From NCBI GenBank assembly GCA_023101885.1, contig JALPQD010000408.1, forward strand, positions 859,019-923,018: a stretch of DNA of 64,000 nt, in the 5' to 3' direction. This DNA is from Typhlomys cinereus. Lineage: Eukaryota; Chordata; Mammalia; Rodentia; Platacanthomyidae. Positions 14,094 to 23,145 of the stretch are shown piece after piece. The notes beneath the pieces were generated by a model. The model did not search any database. It was given only the letters and a program-made list of their open reading frames with translations, and was not told the origin of the DNA. The position numbers and the translations under genes were made by a program. Positions within the stretch are counted from its first letter, which is position 1; every line of letters starts with the position of its first letter.

Positions 14094-17000
14094 CTCTTGT
14101 CTTCACTTTCACCAGACACCACTGTAATAATATTTCCATATCTGCAGTCCTCACCAATGAGAGTCCATCATTAAGCACCATGTGATGCTCTGGATGGTCC
14201 CCAGTTGTCCTCCTATACTGTGCTCACCCTTCTCTGTGCCCCGAGATGCTGACACTTAAAAGACTACAGCACCTAGACTCCCCCTGCACACTTCCAGCCA
14301 GGAGGAGAGAGGAAGTTAAGGGAGAAAGCGACAAGGGTTTCCTCTCCTCCCAGGCACCCCACCTTGTCCCCTCCCTGAAGACCTCACCCTCCTCCAGGAC
14401 TCTGGGAACAAGAGTACTGCCTTTGACCCTTGGGCCTAGGACTGGCAACAATTTCTCCCTTGCTAGCTTCTAAGCATCCCACCATTTGCTTCCTTGGCTT
14501 CTCCACAGTCCCTCTACTTAAGACCCTTCATGTGGACAAGACTCTCCATTCAAGGCAGGGCTGCTGCATCCAGGAACTCACTGCAATGAAATATGTCCTT
14601 ACCAGACCTGCATAAAGGACTGACACCAACATGCCCCCGCAGACTAGCAAGGATCTCAGGAGAGATAATTATATGCAGTGGAAACTTCGGGAACTAGGGC
14701 TGGATGAGTTAGGAGAATGCCCTTATCAATGGGGTGGTAATGGTGGGGCACTTGGAATGTCACAGGGGTCTGAACCCTACAAGAACAGATAAGCCAGAAT
14801 GAATCCTGGGGCCCAAAGAAGTAAAGAAGCAGGAAGGTGGGAGTGAGTGGGTAGATTGATGAGGGGAGAGGAGGAGGGACAAGAAGGAGGAAGAAGGAAG
14901 GAGGCAGGAATAAGCACTCCATATGCTTATAAAACTAGGAAAAAAATTTAAAAATTTTTTAAGACTCTTCATGTAAACCACCCGAGTGGCTCCTGCTTCC
15001 TGCGTGAAAGCCCCTGTATGCGCCAGGCCTTGCTTTGAGCACCGTCTCAGGGAGGTGCAGACCGAGCGCAAGGCATCTCCAAGTCTTACCCACACTCTGT
15101 CATTTTTCTCAAGGCAAAAAACCTTGAGGATTCAGAAAAACTGAGGGAAAGAGCTAGTCTTTCAGAGTGAAAACTAAACAGGGTATTTAAAGAAATGTAC
15201 TTTTTGCAGCTTACCAAACCTTTATTATTATTTCATTTTTGTAGTTTTAAAGCATATCGATTACTTATCCCTGCTTCCCTCCATCCCCTCCCCTCATCCC
15301 TTCATCAATCCATCTTACTTCCTCCCACCCTACCTTCTGCTTCTATGAACCCCAGGGTTCCCTCCGACTTGTCTACTCTTGTGGGGTTCAGACCTCTTGT
15401 GGCATACCAAGCTTACCAAACCTTTACCCCAATAGTTGTTATATAACATGAATAAAACGGTTGGAATTGAAAATGAAAAATGTACCAAGTTACTGGTCTT
15501 TGGAACACAGTCAGACCTTTACTTGTTTCTCCACGGAGCCTGGGCATAACTGTCCCTTTGAGAGGGCCGACAGACACAAGTGCGGCCCAGCAAACTCACC
15601 CCGAGTACAGCGCCTTCAGTCCTTCCTCTCTGCCGATCCTCAGCAGTGCGTGCAGCATCCCCCGATACCTAATCTCTCTGAAGTTTGCATCGTTTGTCTG
15701 GCCTTGAATCTGGAGCCGTGTCTTGGTTAAGTCAATTGGAAATGTGCCTTAAACAGTTAAAGGAAGAAAACGCTCACTAAACGAAACAAGAACTGGCAGC
15801 CGGGCCTGGTGCTGCACGCTGATCCCAGCATTCAGGAGTTTGAGGCCGACCTTGGCTACACACACCCTGTCTCAAAAAATAAATAAAAAATAAATAAATA
15901 AAAGAAAGAGTTGACACTATACAGTCTTTCATGCTTTAATTGAAGGGAGGAGGCTGAAGAGCAACAAAACCAAAAATGCATCAACATTTCATTTTGGTTT
16001 TTGTTTTGTTTGAGGTACTGTGTTCATGCTACACAGGAGCTTGCCTTAAACTTGCTATGCAGCCAAAGATGCTCCTCCTGCCTCCACCTTCCAAGTGCTA
16101 GGGTCACAGGTGTGTACCACCACATCCAGCAACACGTGTCTTTCTTTACATTTTTATTTATACTTCATCTTTTCTTTTCCAATTAGTTTGTCTGAGAAAG
16201 AGAAAGGCATGCACATCTGTGCCCTAGTGCACAGAAGGAAGCCAAGAACAGTCTCTCCGTCCAACATGTGGGCTTCCAGGGATCAAACTCAGGTCACCCG
16301 TGTTCAGAGTTGGTGCCCTGCTAAAGGACATAGACAAAGAGAATCACATGGAAACAGGAAGTCCACCTAAAACCCAAAGTTACTACATTCTTTATGTATA
16401 TAAAAGTTATAATCATTTTCTGAGGGAATTCTCACTTAGAATGTTTTACAGTCTAAAATTAAATCTGATAATAAGGTAAGGATGTTTAATATAGAAGCTA
16501 ACAGCTGGCCTAAATACACATCCATCTTTAAATAGTAACCTTGGTTCACTGAATTAGGGTTAATTAATTCAGTGAGATGAGCGGGTCTTTGGAATGTATA
16601 GATTTATCCATATACTGCCCACAGGCACCAGAAGGTGGGAGACTAATGCACCTCAAAAATAACTAAGTGATGACAGTGTCCAGCCTCGTATAAGACACTC
16701 AGAAACTGTGCAACCAATATGTGCTGAGTGAGTGGTTCCAGAGACTAGACCCAGAGCAACAGGATTGATGTGGATTCAACTGATGAGCTCGGAGAGGAAT
16801 CTGGGCGATGTACAAAATCAGAAAGTAACTAACAACACAAGTAGAGTCAACCCAGTGTAATTCAGTGAAGATCCTGGGGCTTCCCAGACTTCTCTCCCAG
16901 CCAAATGGGTCAACAGTGGCAAAGTGGGGGAAAGGGCAAGGGCAAGAGGGACAAATCAATCCAAACAGGATTCATAAGGCCATTTAGTCAACAGGTTCGA

Positions 17001-17321
17001 CTTTCTCCCTGTGGAACTTTGAACCCTAAGCTGCTAATAAGTAGCCAAAATAACTGTTTTTAAAAACACACTAAAAGGAAGCATTTCTGAATGCCAGCGT
17101 TAACGTTTCACAAGCTCACACTCTGCATTGAACAACATGCACACAGAGGCACACAGAGCGCTCCTTACAGCACCTTACACATCAACCACCACCGGCGCCT
17201 GACATGCAAGGCGCCTGCAGCACCTCTGGGATGGCAGAGGCCACCCTGGCTCCTTACCGCATTCGGCAGTGACGGAGGCCAGCCCTCCATACACAAAGGG
17301 CTTCCAGTTGGGGGCGGACAT
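3337..17321 (-). CDS. SLC25A30: SLC25A30 (kidney mitochondrial carrier protein 1), nine coding exons
   Basis: Coding segments on the minus strand are 17321-17258, 15747-15600, 12325-12231, 10506-10421, 9027-8932, 7983-7859, 6446-6308, 4469-4389 and 3378-3337. They total 876 nt, which is 291 residues plus a stop, the usual length of mammalian KMCP1. Three mitochondrial-carrier repeats are visible, each with a PX[DE]XX[KR] signature: PIDLTK at residues 25-30, PTDVLK at 126-131 and PVDVVR at 220-225. The product is an inner-membrane carrier of the UCP5/KMCP1 branch, with six transmembrane helices expected for the family. Its substrates are less well settled than for other carriers; inorganic anion and dicarboxylate transport have been reported. 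All junctions are GT-AG and keep frame. No frameshift or premature stop is present, so the gene looks functional. The ATG has A at -3. SLC25A14 is the closest alternative, but the sequence and the start [16 protein letters not shown] fit SLC25A30 better. Confidence 0.97.
3379..4388 (-). other. SLC25A30: U12-type (minor spliceosome) intron of SLC25A30
   Basis: On the minus strand the intron begins GTATCCTTTT, a full match to the U12-dependent 5' splice site RTATCCTTT. It ends with branch-site-like CCTTAAC at 3397-3391; the probable branch A at 3392 lies 13 nt before the AG. There is no strong pyrimidine tract. Length is 1010 nt and phase is 0. The intron also contains a tRNA-SINE (3871-4142) in antisense orientation. 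A consensus U2-type donor, GTAAGT, lies 92 nt inside at 4296-4291. Confidence 0.9.
3871..4142 (+). mobile_element. B2-superfamily tRNA-SINE with (CA)n tail
   Basis: The tRNA-derived head reads tctggagagatggctcagg with a B-box-like ggttcggatccc. The family body follows, and the copy ends gtgccctctaatacac then an 18-unit CA array (to 4142). It lies in the U12 intron of SLC25A30, antisense to the gene. Confidence 0.9.
4389..4469 (-). CDS. SLC25A30: SLC25A30 coding exon 8
   Basis: This 81-nt exon is 27 codons, phase 0 at both ends. It starts after a cactag acceptor and encodes [20 protein letters not shown] then LGPWNII, residues 252-278. The boundary after ATT is set by the family C terminus, which resumes [13 protein letters not shown] in the next exon. 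The donor is GTATCCTTTT, a U12-type signal. Confidence 0.95.
4980..5140 (+). mobile_element. B3/B4-like SINE
   Basis: The head ggggctggcaagatggttcag and the body with agagaaccaactccacaaag and gttgtcctctaacctccac match the rodent B3 pattern. It is diverged and has no coding content. It lies in an SLC25A30 intron. Confidence 0.75.
5435..5830 (+). mobile_element. cluster of old SINEs (ID/B1-like then B3-like)
   Basis: An ID/B1-like piece (cctacaaccccagcccttgg ... gactgtctca, 5435-5605) is followed by a B3-like copy (agatagctcagtggctaagg ... cctctgacttcattccac, 5650-5780). A pyrimidine-rich tail runs to 5845. All are diverged. Confidence 0.6.
6308..6446 (-). CDS. SLC25A30: SLC25A30 coding exon 7
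   Basis: This 139-nt exon runs from acceptor ttcacag to donor GTGAGA. It completes Leu205 and encodes residues 206-251, including [20 protein letters not shown], the third carrier signature, and the following matrix loop ending TLDCLLQ. Confidence 0.96.
6447..7858. other. SLC25A30 intron, mostly unique sequence
   Basis: Apart from the splice signals at both ends I recognise no repeat family, RNA or exon here. Short open frames at 6564-6806 and 7147-7362 have no similarity I can name. Confidence 0.6.
7859..7983 (-). CDS. SLC25A30: SLC25A30 coding exon 6
   Basis: This 125-nt exon runs from acceptor acccag to donor GTACGT. It encodes residues 164-204 plus two bases, starting [18 protein letters not shown] and ending [11 protein letters not shown]. 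The [16 protein letters not shown] block is strongly diagnostic for SLC25A30/SLC25A14. Confidence 0.96.
8344..8662 (+). mobile_element. young tRNA-SINE (GC-rich subfamily) with target-site duplication
   Basis: The copy begins ggggctggagaggtggctca, has the subfamily body with cgtatagatgccaggcgg, and ends in a mixed CA/GC array, attgaataaataa and an A tail. A 15-bp duplication, aaaactggatggaac, flanks it at 8329-8343 and 8663-8677. It lies in the intron between coding exons 5 and 6, antisense to SLC25A30. Confidence 0.93.
8932..9027 (-). CDS. SLC25A30: SLC25A30 coding exon 5
   Basis: This 96-nt exon is exactly 32 codons, phase 0 at both ends, with acceptor ctctag and donor GTAAGC. It encodes [18 protein letters not shown] and then [14 protein letters not shown], residues 132-163, the matrix loop of repeat 2. 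It lies in the flank of a B3-type SINE but is not interrupted by it. Confidence 0.95.
9230..9395 (+). mobile_element. B3-like SINE
   Basis: The order gatggcacctgtcaccaagc, gaggacctgagtttgatccc, then cacatgcgcacccacacaga and an A-rich end is B3-like. It is diverged. Confidence 0.65.
9765..9950 (-). mobile_element. B3-like SINE, minus orientation
   Basis: The plus strand ends tgtccactaagctatcttgc then tggcc, the reverse of a tRNA-SINE head, and carries gaattgaactcaggttgcca, the reverse of the B-box region. The copy is old. It is in sense orientation to SLC25A30. Confidence 0.65.
10421..10506 (-). CDS. SLC25A30: SLC25A30 coding exon 4
   Basis: This 86-nt exon runs from acceptor tttacag to donor GTAAGT. 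It encodes [19 protein letters not shown] followed by [10 protein letters not shown], residues 103-131, which is helix 3 plus the second PX[DE]XX[KR] signature. A long open frame that covers this exon reads on through the intron into a SINE and is an artefact beyond the exon edges. Confidence 0.96.
10611..10885 (+). mobile_element. B2-superfamily tRNA-SINE, 5'-truncated, with (CA)n tail
   Basis: The copy starts inside the head at ctaagactctgcttcgcaag and keeps the body (atgccaggcagaacatgcag, tccaggatgatcccaaagtc). It ends ctctgatacac followed by a CA array at 10832-10876. It lies 105 bp upstream, in gene direction, of coding exon 4 of SLC25A30. Confidence 0.9.
11342..11618 (+). mobile_element. 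young tRNA-SINE (GC-rich subfamily) with target-site duplication
   Basis: The subfamily sequence is complete from ggggctggagaggtggctca to an A-rich tail. A 14-bp duplication, aagaaatgttttta, flanks it at 11328-11341 and 11619-11632. The body keeps many CpG sites, in keeping with youth. It is intronic and antisense to SLC25A30. Confidence 0.93.
11858..12134 (+). mobile_element. B2-superfamily tRNA-SINE with (CA)n tail
   Basis: The head ggactggagagatgccatag is followed by the family body and ctctgatacac with a CA run at 12091-12134. The array ends 97 bp from coding exon 3 of SLC25A30. Orientation is antisense to the gene. Confidence 0.9.
12231..12325 (-). CDS. SLC25A30: SLC25A30 coding exon 3
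   Basis: This 95-nt exon is bounded by a tacag acceptor and a GTGAGT donor. It encodes residues 72-102 ([20 protein letters not shown]...VEHPE), the second helix of repeat 1. [17 protein letters not shown] is characteristic of the UCP/KMCP group. Confidence 0.95.
12400..13500. other. SLC25A30 intron, unique sequence
   Basis: No repeat family or exon is recognised. Open frames on both strands (for example 12472-12843 minus and 12744-13055 plus) have no domains and no splice context that suggests use. Confidence 0.55.
13630..13740. repeat. purine tract with G-quadruplex motif
   Basis: About 100 bp is almost entirely purine on the plus strand. Four GGG runs with single-A loops lie at 13641-13655, a strong G4 pattern. 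The tract follows an A-rich SINE end (13510-13625). Confidence 0.85.
14042..14090. repeat. (CT)n microsatellite
   Basis: Imperfect ctctcagt units lead into a perfect CT run. It is intronic. Confidence 0.95.
14510..14945 (+). mobile_element. interspersed repeat, family A copy 1 (LINE 3'-end-like)
   Basis: This stretch matches the reverse complement of 59780-60165 over its whole length, for example ctgctgcatccaggaactca and gggtctgaaccctacaagaa. It ends in a purine-rich tract and an A-rich tail. The shared purine tail and scattered copies suggest a LINE-1 3' UTR, but the family was not identified. Confidence 0.6.
15215..15445 (-). mobile_element. interspersed repeat, family A copy 2
   Basis: The plus strand carries the reverse complement of the family A tail: cttccctccatcccctcccc, gaaccccagggttccctccg and gacttgtctactcttgtggg. 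It lies opposite in orientation to copy 1, less than 300 bp away and 155 bp downstream, in gene direction, of coding exon 2. Confidence 0.6.
15600..15747 (-). CDS. SLC25A30: SLC25A30 coding exon 2
   Basis: This 148-nt exon runs from an AAG acceptor to a GTGAGT donor, entering in phase 1 and leaving in phase 2. It covers residues 22-71 and contains the first carrier signature [10 protein letters not shown]. The basic matrix loop follows ([15 protein letters not shown]), then the EG motif region [11 protein letters not shown] typical of SLC25 repeats. Confidence 0.95.
15795..15905 (+). mobile_element. B1-like SINE (7SL-derived)
   Basis: It begins agccgggcctggtgctgcac, has gatcccagcattcaggagtt and ends ctgtctcaaaaaataaataa, the B1 layout. 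Confidence 0.8.
16000..16340 (-). mobile_element. B1-like and B3-like SINEs, minus orientation
   Basis: The reverse of a B1 (tccaagtgctagggtcacag, gtgtaccaccacatccagc) is followed by the reverse of a B3-type copy (gggatcaaactcaggtcacc). Both are diverged. Confidence 0.65.
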
Positions 17322-17377
17322 TCTCACCGTCCCTTCTCCTTGGAATCACACACGCACCACCTCCAGCGGGGTCTTTC
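17258..17377 (-). CDS. SLC25A30: SLC25A30 exon with start codon (5' UTR part plus coding exon 1)
   Basis: The acceptor (pyrimidine-rich, ending tgtccag) lies just above 17377, so about 56 nt of 5' UTR precede the ATG at 17321-17319. The coding part, 17321-17258, gives 21 codons plus one base ([10 protein letters not shown]...TAEC) and ends at a GTAAGG donor in phase 1. It encodes the matrix-side N terminus and the start of helix 1. The upstream acceptor shows that at least one non-coding exon lies further 5', most likely in the CpG island near 28 kb. Confidence 0.93.
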
Positions 17378-18559
17378 CTGGACACAAAAGGAAGATTCAG
17401 AATTGTAACTTTCCACATGGGCAGCCCCTTCTCTAAACTCTTTCCCTGGGTTTTATATGAAGTGCCATCAGGGGCTGTCAATCAACAACCTCCTTCCACT
17501 GACATCCAAGCTGGACCTTGCCTCACACTCCAGCAAAGAGCCCCCGTGTCCTGAGCTCCACATTGGCAATTTCCAGTCTCGCTTCCTAATGGGCTCAACC
17601 TCCAGGCCGCTTCCCTGACACATGCGTGCACATTCTGCACAGGGAGTGAAGGCTGCCTTTGGGCAGCCTGCTTTATCGTAGATCTAATTCCTCATGCATA
17701 AATACTTGCTGTTCACCTGCTTTAGTGAGCCTCCTATTTTAGTGAGGCATTGTATTCTGCAGAGACATCAGAGAAGAAAACGTTGCAAACCTACATCAGA
17801 TGGTAAAGTGATGATCAGTTTAAGTGACCGCAATCTACTTTTAGCATGTGTTCAGTAAATGTCAGCTCACTTGGCATTTAAAAAAAACAAAAGACACTGG
17901 TCAGAGTCACACATATCCTTCTTGAGAACAGTGTTTTCTTCCATACCATCATCATAGCGATCGACCCAAAACATTAAGGGCAGAGCAGACGTTTTTATTT
18001 AATTTAAATGTGATGCCTACATTAGGGAGTTAAATGTATGTCAGGCACATGAGAAATGGTTCCTTCCAGGCCTCCCCCTGCACAGGCCCTGGCTGCAAGC
18101 CACAGCCCGGCTCCTTCACCGTATGTCCTGCAGCTGTATGTGATCTGAACTGGCAAATATGACCATTAACAAGAAACACAAAATAATACCCCACAGTATG
18201 TCTGTTAAATCTATGAGTATTCCTCATTTTATGGACATTAAGCGCATGTAGAATAGTGACAAATAAGTATGTAGGAGACTCTCTCAGAACCGAACTTGAA
18301 GCTCTTCAAGTTTTTACACATTCTAGGACCAAAGAGCAAGCCTTCTTCCCAAAGCTCTTCTCACACAGTGCCCTGTTATTCCTGAAAACATCCAACACTT
18401 ACATTCACAACTGACTCTAAGCCTTACTAAAATTCACAACTAATATATGCTACGGACTGAAGGAATACAATAATCTCATAATTCATTTACTGTTCAGTAG
18501 TAAATTTCTCAACCCTCTTTTGGGTTCTGTCAACTGCCAAGTTAAGAAGTGAAATGGTA

Positions 18560-18773
18560 GGGCTGGAGAGATGGTTCAGGGGTTAAGCCTCTGCCTTGCA
18601 GGCGGAAGGTCCTGAGTTCAGATCCTAGACCCCACGTATAGATGCCAGGTGGAAGCGGGGGCGGCCTGCGTTTCTGGTCCTGGTAGGGCGGAGCCTGTGA
18701 ATCCTGGGGCAGAGTAAACAAGGAGGAGGTGGAGGTGTCCATGGTGGTTCCCGAATTCGTCCGTAGTTCTACA

Positions 18774-18819
<46 letters not shown>

Positions 18820-18877
18820 TACATACACGCGCACACACGCACAATTGAATAAATAAATTTAAAAATTTAAAAAAAAA
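18560..18877 (+). mobile_element. young tRNA-SINE (GC-rich subfamily) with target-site duplication
   Basis: A complete copy has a CA array at its 3' part and an A tail. A 14-bp duplication, aagaagtgaaatgg, flanks it at 18544-18557 and 18878-18891. It lies in the long first intron of SLC25A30, antisense to the gene. Confidence 0.93.
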
Positions 18878-18884
18878 AAGAAGT

Positions 18885-19060
18885 GAAATGGCGAAGGCAC
18901 CTGCGTGCAAACCTGGAGGCCTAAATTTGATCTCCAGAGACCACATGGTGGACAGAGAGAACCAACTTCAAGTTGTTCTCTGACCTCCACACACATACAA
19001 ACCCATTCTTTCTCTCATTCTCTCCCTCTACCGGCACCAAATAAATAAAATGTAGCTTTT
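18885..19060 (+). mobile_element. B3-like SINE
   Basis: The B3-type body atttgatctccagagaccac, gagaaccaacttcaagttgt and tctgacctccacacac is recognisable. The upstream part was interrupted by the young SINE at 18560-18877. Confidence 0.65.
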
Positions 19061-19072
19061 AAAAATCAAAAT

Positions 19073-19307
19073 AGGGGGAGAGATGGTTCAGGAATTAAGA
19101 CTCTGCCTTACAAGCAGTAGGTCCTGAATTCGGATCCCAGATCTCACGCAAAACCACCAGGCAGAAATGGTGGTAACTGAGTAAAGCAAAAAGGAGGTAG
19201 AAGCAATCCAGGATGATTCCCGAAGTTACCCTTGGTCCTCCACAGGGACACATAGTGCCCTCTGATACACACGCGCACACATGCAAAATAAAAGTTAAAA
19301 AAAAATC
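19073..19307 (+). mobile_element. B2-superfamily tRNA-SINE
   Basis: The head is gggggagagatggttcagg with B-box-like gaattcggatccc, followed by a shortened body and ctctgatacacacgcgcaca. It is antisense to SLC25A30. Confidence 0.88.
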
Positions 19308-19313
19308 AGGACA

Positions 19314-19544
19314 GGGGCTGGAGAGATGGCTCCAGAGGGTTAAGCCTCTGCTTCACAAACAGAAGGACCTGAGTTCAGATCCCAGATTCCACATAAAAAT
19401 GCTGGGCAGAAATGGTGGCAGCTTGTACTTCCAACCCTAGAAGAAGCAGCCTAGGAAACTCCAAAGCAAAGTAAAAAGGAGGTAGGGTAATCCAAGATAA
19501 GTGCCAAAGTCATCCTTGGATGTCTACAGGTGTACAAAGTACCT

Positions 19545-19611
<67 letters not shown>

Positions 19612-19630
19612 TACACAAATGCAAAAAAGA
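19314..19630 (+). mobile_element. B2-superfamily tRNA-SINE with compound (CT)n(CA)n tail
   Basis: The copy runs from ggggctggagagatggctcc to a perfect CT array (19549-19594) followed by CA (19594-19612). It shows the same SINE end acting as a seed for a microsatellite. It is antisense to SLC25A30. Confidence 0.9.
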
Positions 19631-19809
19631 GGCACAAGGAAGTGGCGAGTACTGGAAGCAGCAAGTCCTACACACAGTTGCGGTGCCTTCCTCACAAAAC
19701 TTGGGATGAAAAGACACACATTACTGTTCTCTGCAGAGACTGCTACATTTAGTCACACCACAGTACCTTGCTATGAAGGGCATTCCCCTGCTCTGATTTC
19801 AAGTGTTAC

Positions 19810-19894
19810 AACCAAAAGTAAAAGTTCCCAAGGAAGTTGTAATGATTAGAGAACCAAAAATAAAAGTTCTCAAGGAAGTTGTAATGATTAAAGA
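19810..19894. repeat. local tandem duplication, ~43-bp unit
   Basis: Two adjacent copies share accaaaa, taaaagtt and caaggaagttgtaatgatta with few differences. No A tail or repeat family is attached, so it looks like a simple local duplication in the intron. Confidence 0.85.
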
Positions 19895-20359
19895 AATTTT
19901 ATGATCATTGCCAAATGAATGAAAAGGTACTGTCGATTGGATGTATCCTAATAAGCAATAAGATATGATTAATTTAAAAGAAAAAAAATCTTAAAATATT
20001 CAGAGAGTAATCATTCTCAAGAGCGATCATTAATGTCATACACAAATACGTGCATGTATGTTCCTGTGTACAAGCACAAGGATGACCTTGGGTGTCTTTC
20101 CTCAGGTGCTGTTCACCTGTTGTTTTCTGAGACACGGTCTCTCACTGACCTGGTACTCATCCAATGCAGCTAGGCTGACTGGCCCATGATCCCCAGGGCT
20201 CCTCCGTCTGGACGTCCCCAGCACCAGGATTATATACTCGCCATCACCATCGTGCCTGACTTTTAATCTACAAGGGCTCTGGTTCTGCAAGTCAAACTCA
20301 GATCCTCGAAAGCCCTTTATCATAATCTCCCCCAGCTTTTTATCGATGAAACACTTACT

Positions 20360-21500
20360 TCTGAAATGAACAACTGAGCAATTCTTAGTACAGTGTTGTC
20401 CAACCGCCACACCACTCCACTCCATCTAGCCCCCCAAACCTTTCATCACCCCAAAAGGAAACGAGTAAATGTCACTCAAGCTCCTTTCATCCCTATCTTC
20501 TAAACAATTGATTCTGAGGGGCCCGGCACCGTGCATGCATCAAGCACCTGGGTAGAACCCGATCTCTTTCCAGCACTTCTTATCCTGACTACAGAGATCT
20601 TAAAGCTGGAGCTTTAGGAGGGCACCACACGGCCCAGCCCACACATCTACACTGAAGGAACCCCACAAGGGTACAGCCCTGTGTTCTCACTGAAAACCAG
20701 TCTATCGCGGACCCTAGGGAATTTAAGTTCCATTAAAGTAGTTGATCTTCAATAATGACATGACAGTTGATTTTCTTTCTAATCGTCCCATTTAGAAGTG
20801 ATTTTCCCCCCACAATTAAATATACGTGTGTGCACGTGCGCACATACACAGACACACCTCCAAATTGTTAGCAAAAGTTTATGAGAAAAGGGATTATAAC
20901 TTATCTGTGATTTTTAGGTATTAACACTACTGTCATTATTTGCTTATGTCACGTCACTAATTAGCTTGAGATTTCTGTTACTACTCTTTTCTAAAAGTGA
21001 TGTGTGTGTGTGAGCACATCTCTCCCACAGGTATGCATGTGAAAGTCTGAGGACTCCCCTTTTCTACCCCCCTCTTGACATTCCCTTAAAAGCAAGAATA
21101 GTGAACATCTTAACGGCCCTATGTTACAATGTCTAGGATCACAAAGTCCCCAGGGAGCATACTGACGGGCTCAGCATCTCGTTAACTCGTTCACATTAAC
21201 TGCAGGTTGTTAAGAAAAATTAAAAAGAAATGTGTACTGGGCTTGAATGAACACAAGATTAAATATTATCATTTCATTACCAAAATCAAATTTAGCACCT
21301 TTAAAATAAATAGAACCACCACTTTGTAAGCGCAAAGAATCCAGTTCACTAGCACAATAGCAGCAGCATTTTGTAAGTTGAGATTCAACTCTGTGAACAC
21401 ACTCCAGCCTTCACAGTGCTTAGATGCTCAGTGGGGCCCTCAACACCCAGGGCTGAAAGGTGGGGGTGGGGGGGACTCTTAAAATTCCCAATCTAAAAAG
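20360..21500. other. SLC25A30 first intron, unique sequence
   Basis: Mostly unique AT-rich DNA. A purine/pyrimidine alternating stretch at 20820-20850 (acgtgtgtgcacgtgcgcac) could form Z-DNA. No exon is recognised. Confidence 0.55.
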
Positions 21501-21529
21501 TTCCATGTTTTAGGCTGTGGATTGGAAGG

Positions 21530-21955
21530 GACATTCTTGCAGTTCACCTGCATGATTACTGATAAATCCCCATCAAATGGCTTGCGGGAACAAAGGACTT
21601 ATTTTCTTGTGATAAATTGGTTACAGTTCATAGTCCAGCCTGACAGGAGAGCCTACACCAGCGTCAGGGCTGAGGGAACTGGCCACACCATCTCTACACA
21701 AGGCTGGGAGAGAGACGATCCTTACTTGCCAGACCAGCATATCTGGCCAAGTGTACGCAAGGATGCCAGTTCTCTGTATTTTGTTCCAGGTCCTAGTCCC
21801 ACCCACCTGGGCCTTCCCTGTCAGCTAGACAATCTCATTCAGGTTTGCTCTGGGCTTTACTCAACCACTAATTCTCTACAACCGTGCCCAGAGCTCAAAT
21901 CCTCAACTGTCAAGTTGACGCCTGTGCCCAGCTATGACAGACACCAACAGATCTG
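21530..21955 (+). mobile_element. ~400-bp interspersed repeat, family B copy 1
   Basis: This segment is repeated at 34690-35100 and 55290-55715. Shared blocks include cttgccagaccagcatatct, ggccaagtg and tcaagttgacgcctgtgccc. The 3' half resembles the rodent URR1-type (hAT-Charlie) sequence from memory, and the ends are weakly inverted. The open frame at 21522-21956 is inside the repeat and is not a gene. Confidence 0.7.
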
Positions 21956-22189
21956 ATTGAGTTCTTTTCCTAATAGACCAATTAGTAGCATTTCCAGCCT
22001 AACCCAGAGCCTTCCAGGCCAGGGCAGGGGTTACAGATCTAGGATGCAACCCTGACTTGACTTGGGGGTGCCGGTGCAAAGCTGGATCCAGCTGAGGAGT
22101 GACAGTCTGCATTCCCCACAGTGGACACTGGCTGTACAAACCAGGGGACTATATAGGTCAAGTCAGTACAGTGAAAAATGTGCAGTTCT

Positions 22190-22270
22190 TAACTCTCTCT
22201 CTCTCTCTCTCTCTCTGCAAAGAGCTGGAAAAGAACTCATGGACTCCACATGCGGAGTGCCATGAGGGGC
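22190..22270 (+). repeat. (CT)n and gaactcatggactcc repeat unit
   Basis: A CT run is followed by gaactcatggactccacatg with cggagtgccatga. A related unit occurs in three degenerate tandem copies at 38606-38745, so this is a dispersed element of unknown family. Confidence 0.5.
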
Positions 22271-22904
22271 AGGCGCCTGTATTTTCTCTCTTTTTTACAC
22301 TGAACCTCAGGACTTCTTACTATTAACAAATTATATCTAGACATAAACGAGTCTGAAAAACAGACTCATTGGCCAATAATTAATGGTAGGAAAAAAAAAA
22401 ATCACTGCTAGATGCTTTTTCTAAATCATTCAACGTTTATCTATCCAGATCAAAGGTCATTTCCTAGTAGGAAAGTTCTGATTCCGACTTCTTCGCTGGC
22501 CCATGTGTAACACTTATCCTGCTTGGTTGTCACCAGGAGGCCACACAGCCCCCCGACACAACCGCAGCCATGCGGGCCGCAGCATCTTCCGGGCCGGTGA
22601 CAGCAGAGGACCTCTTTCCTGCAGGCGGCAGGTCTCTCTGTTTCCTGCTGCTCACGCACTGGTCGTTTGTGAACAGGCCGCTCTCCCACAGACTCCCAAA
22701 CTCACCACAGGAGTGGAGCCGCCACATCCGTTTGGTGGGTCCTGGTTGTCGAGGTCGCTCAGCAAGCACGGCTAGTACACTGACTAGTTCACTGGCATCT
22801 CACGCTACCTTTAAGCTATCTTTTCCCTCCGTGAGTTTTAAATTTAAACATTTTCTGACTTTGGTCCCTCCCTCTTTCTTTCCTATTATCTTTTATTTTG
22901 CTTT

Positions 22905-23145
22905 GTTTGTTGGGGGCTCTTGAATCCGAGGCTGACCTCAAGCTCCTCATGTAACCAAGAATTACCTTGAGCTTCTGCTCTGTCTGCAGGGTTGCACCAC
23001 TTCTCCATGCTTTATGCTGCAATTGAACCCAGGCCTTTAGACGAGATCGGGCGCGTTCAGGGTGGTATGGCCGTAGACTGAACCCAGGCCTTTAAATGTG
23101 CCAGGCAAGTGCTCGACCAACCCAGCTACATCCCCGGTCCTCCAT
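22905..23145 (-). mobile_element. ID/B1-like SINE remnants hosting the 5S insertion
   Basis: The plus strand shows reverse SINE sequence (ctgacctcaagctcctcatg, then tgaacccaggccttta followed by caggcaagtgctcgaccaac). The second remnant was split by the 39-bp 5S-derived insertion. Confidence 0.6.
23040..23078 (-). pseudogene. 5S rRNA 5'-fragment, tailless retropseudogene
   Basis: On the minus strand these 39 nt begin GTCTACGGCCATACCACCCT and end GATCTCGTC. They equal nucleotides 1-39 of vertebrate 5S rRNA without a mismatch. A perfect 16-bp duplication, tgaacccaggccttta, flanks the insert at 23024-23039 and 23079-23094. There is no A tail and no 5S sequence beyond nt 39. It is too short to contain the 5S internal promoter, so it is not transcribed by itself. 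The structure fits reverse transcription of a broken or 3'-truncated 5S RNA by LINE-1 machinery. Confidence 0.93.

Noticed and set aside
21522..21956. 144-codon plus-strand frame
   Set aside because: It coincides with a ~400-bp repeat present three times in the window; the frame is not kept in the other copies.
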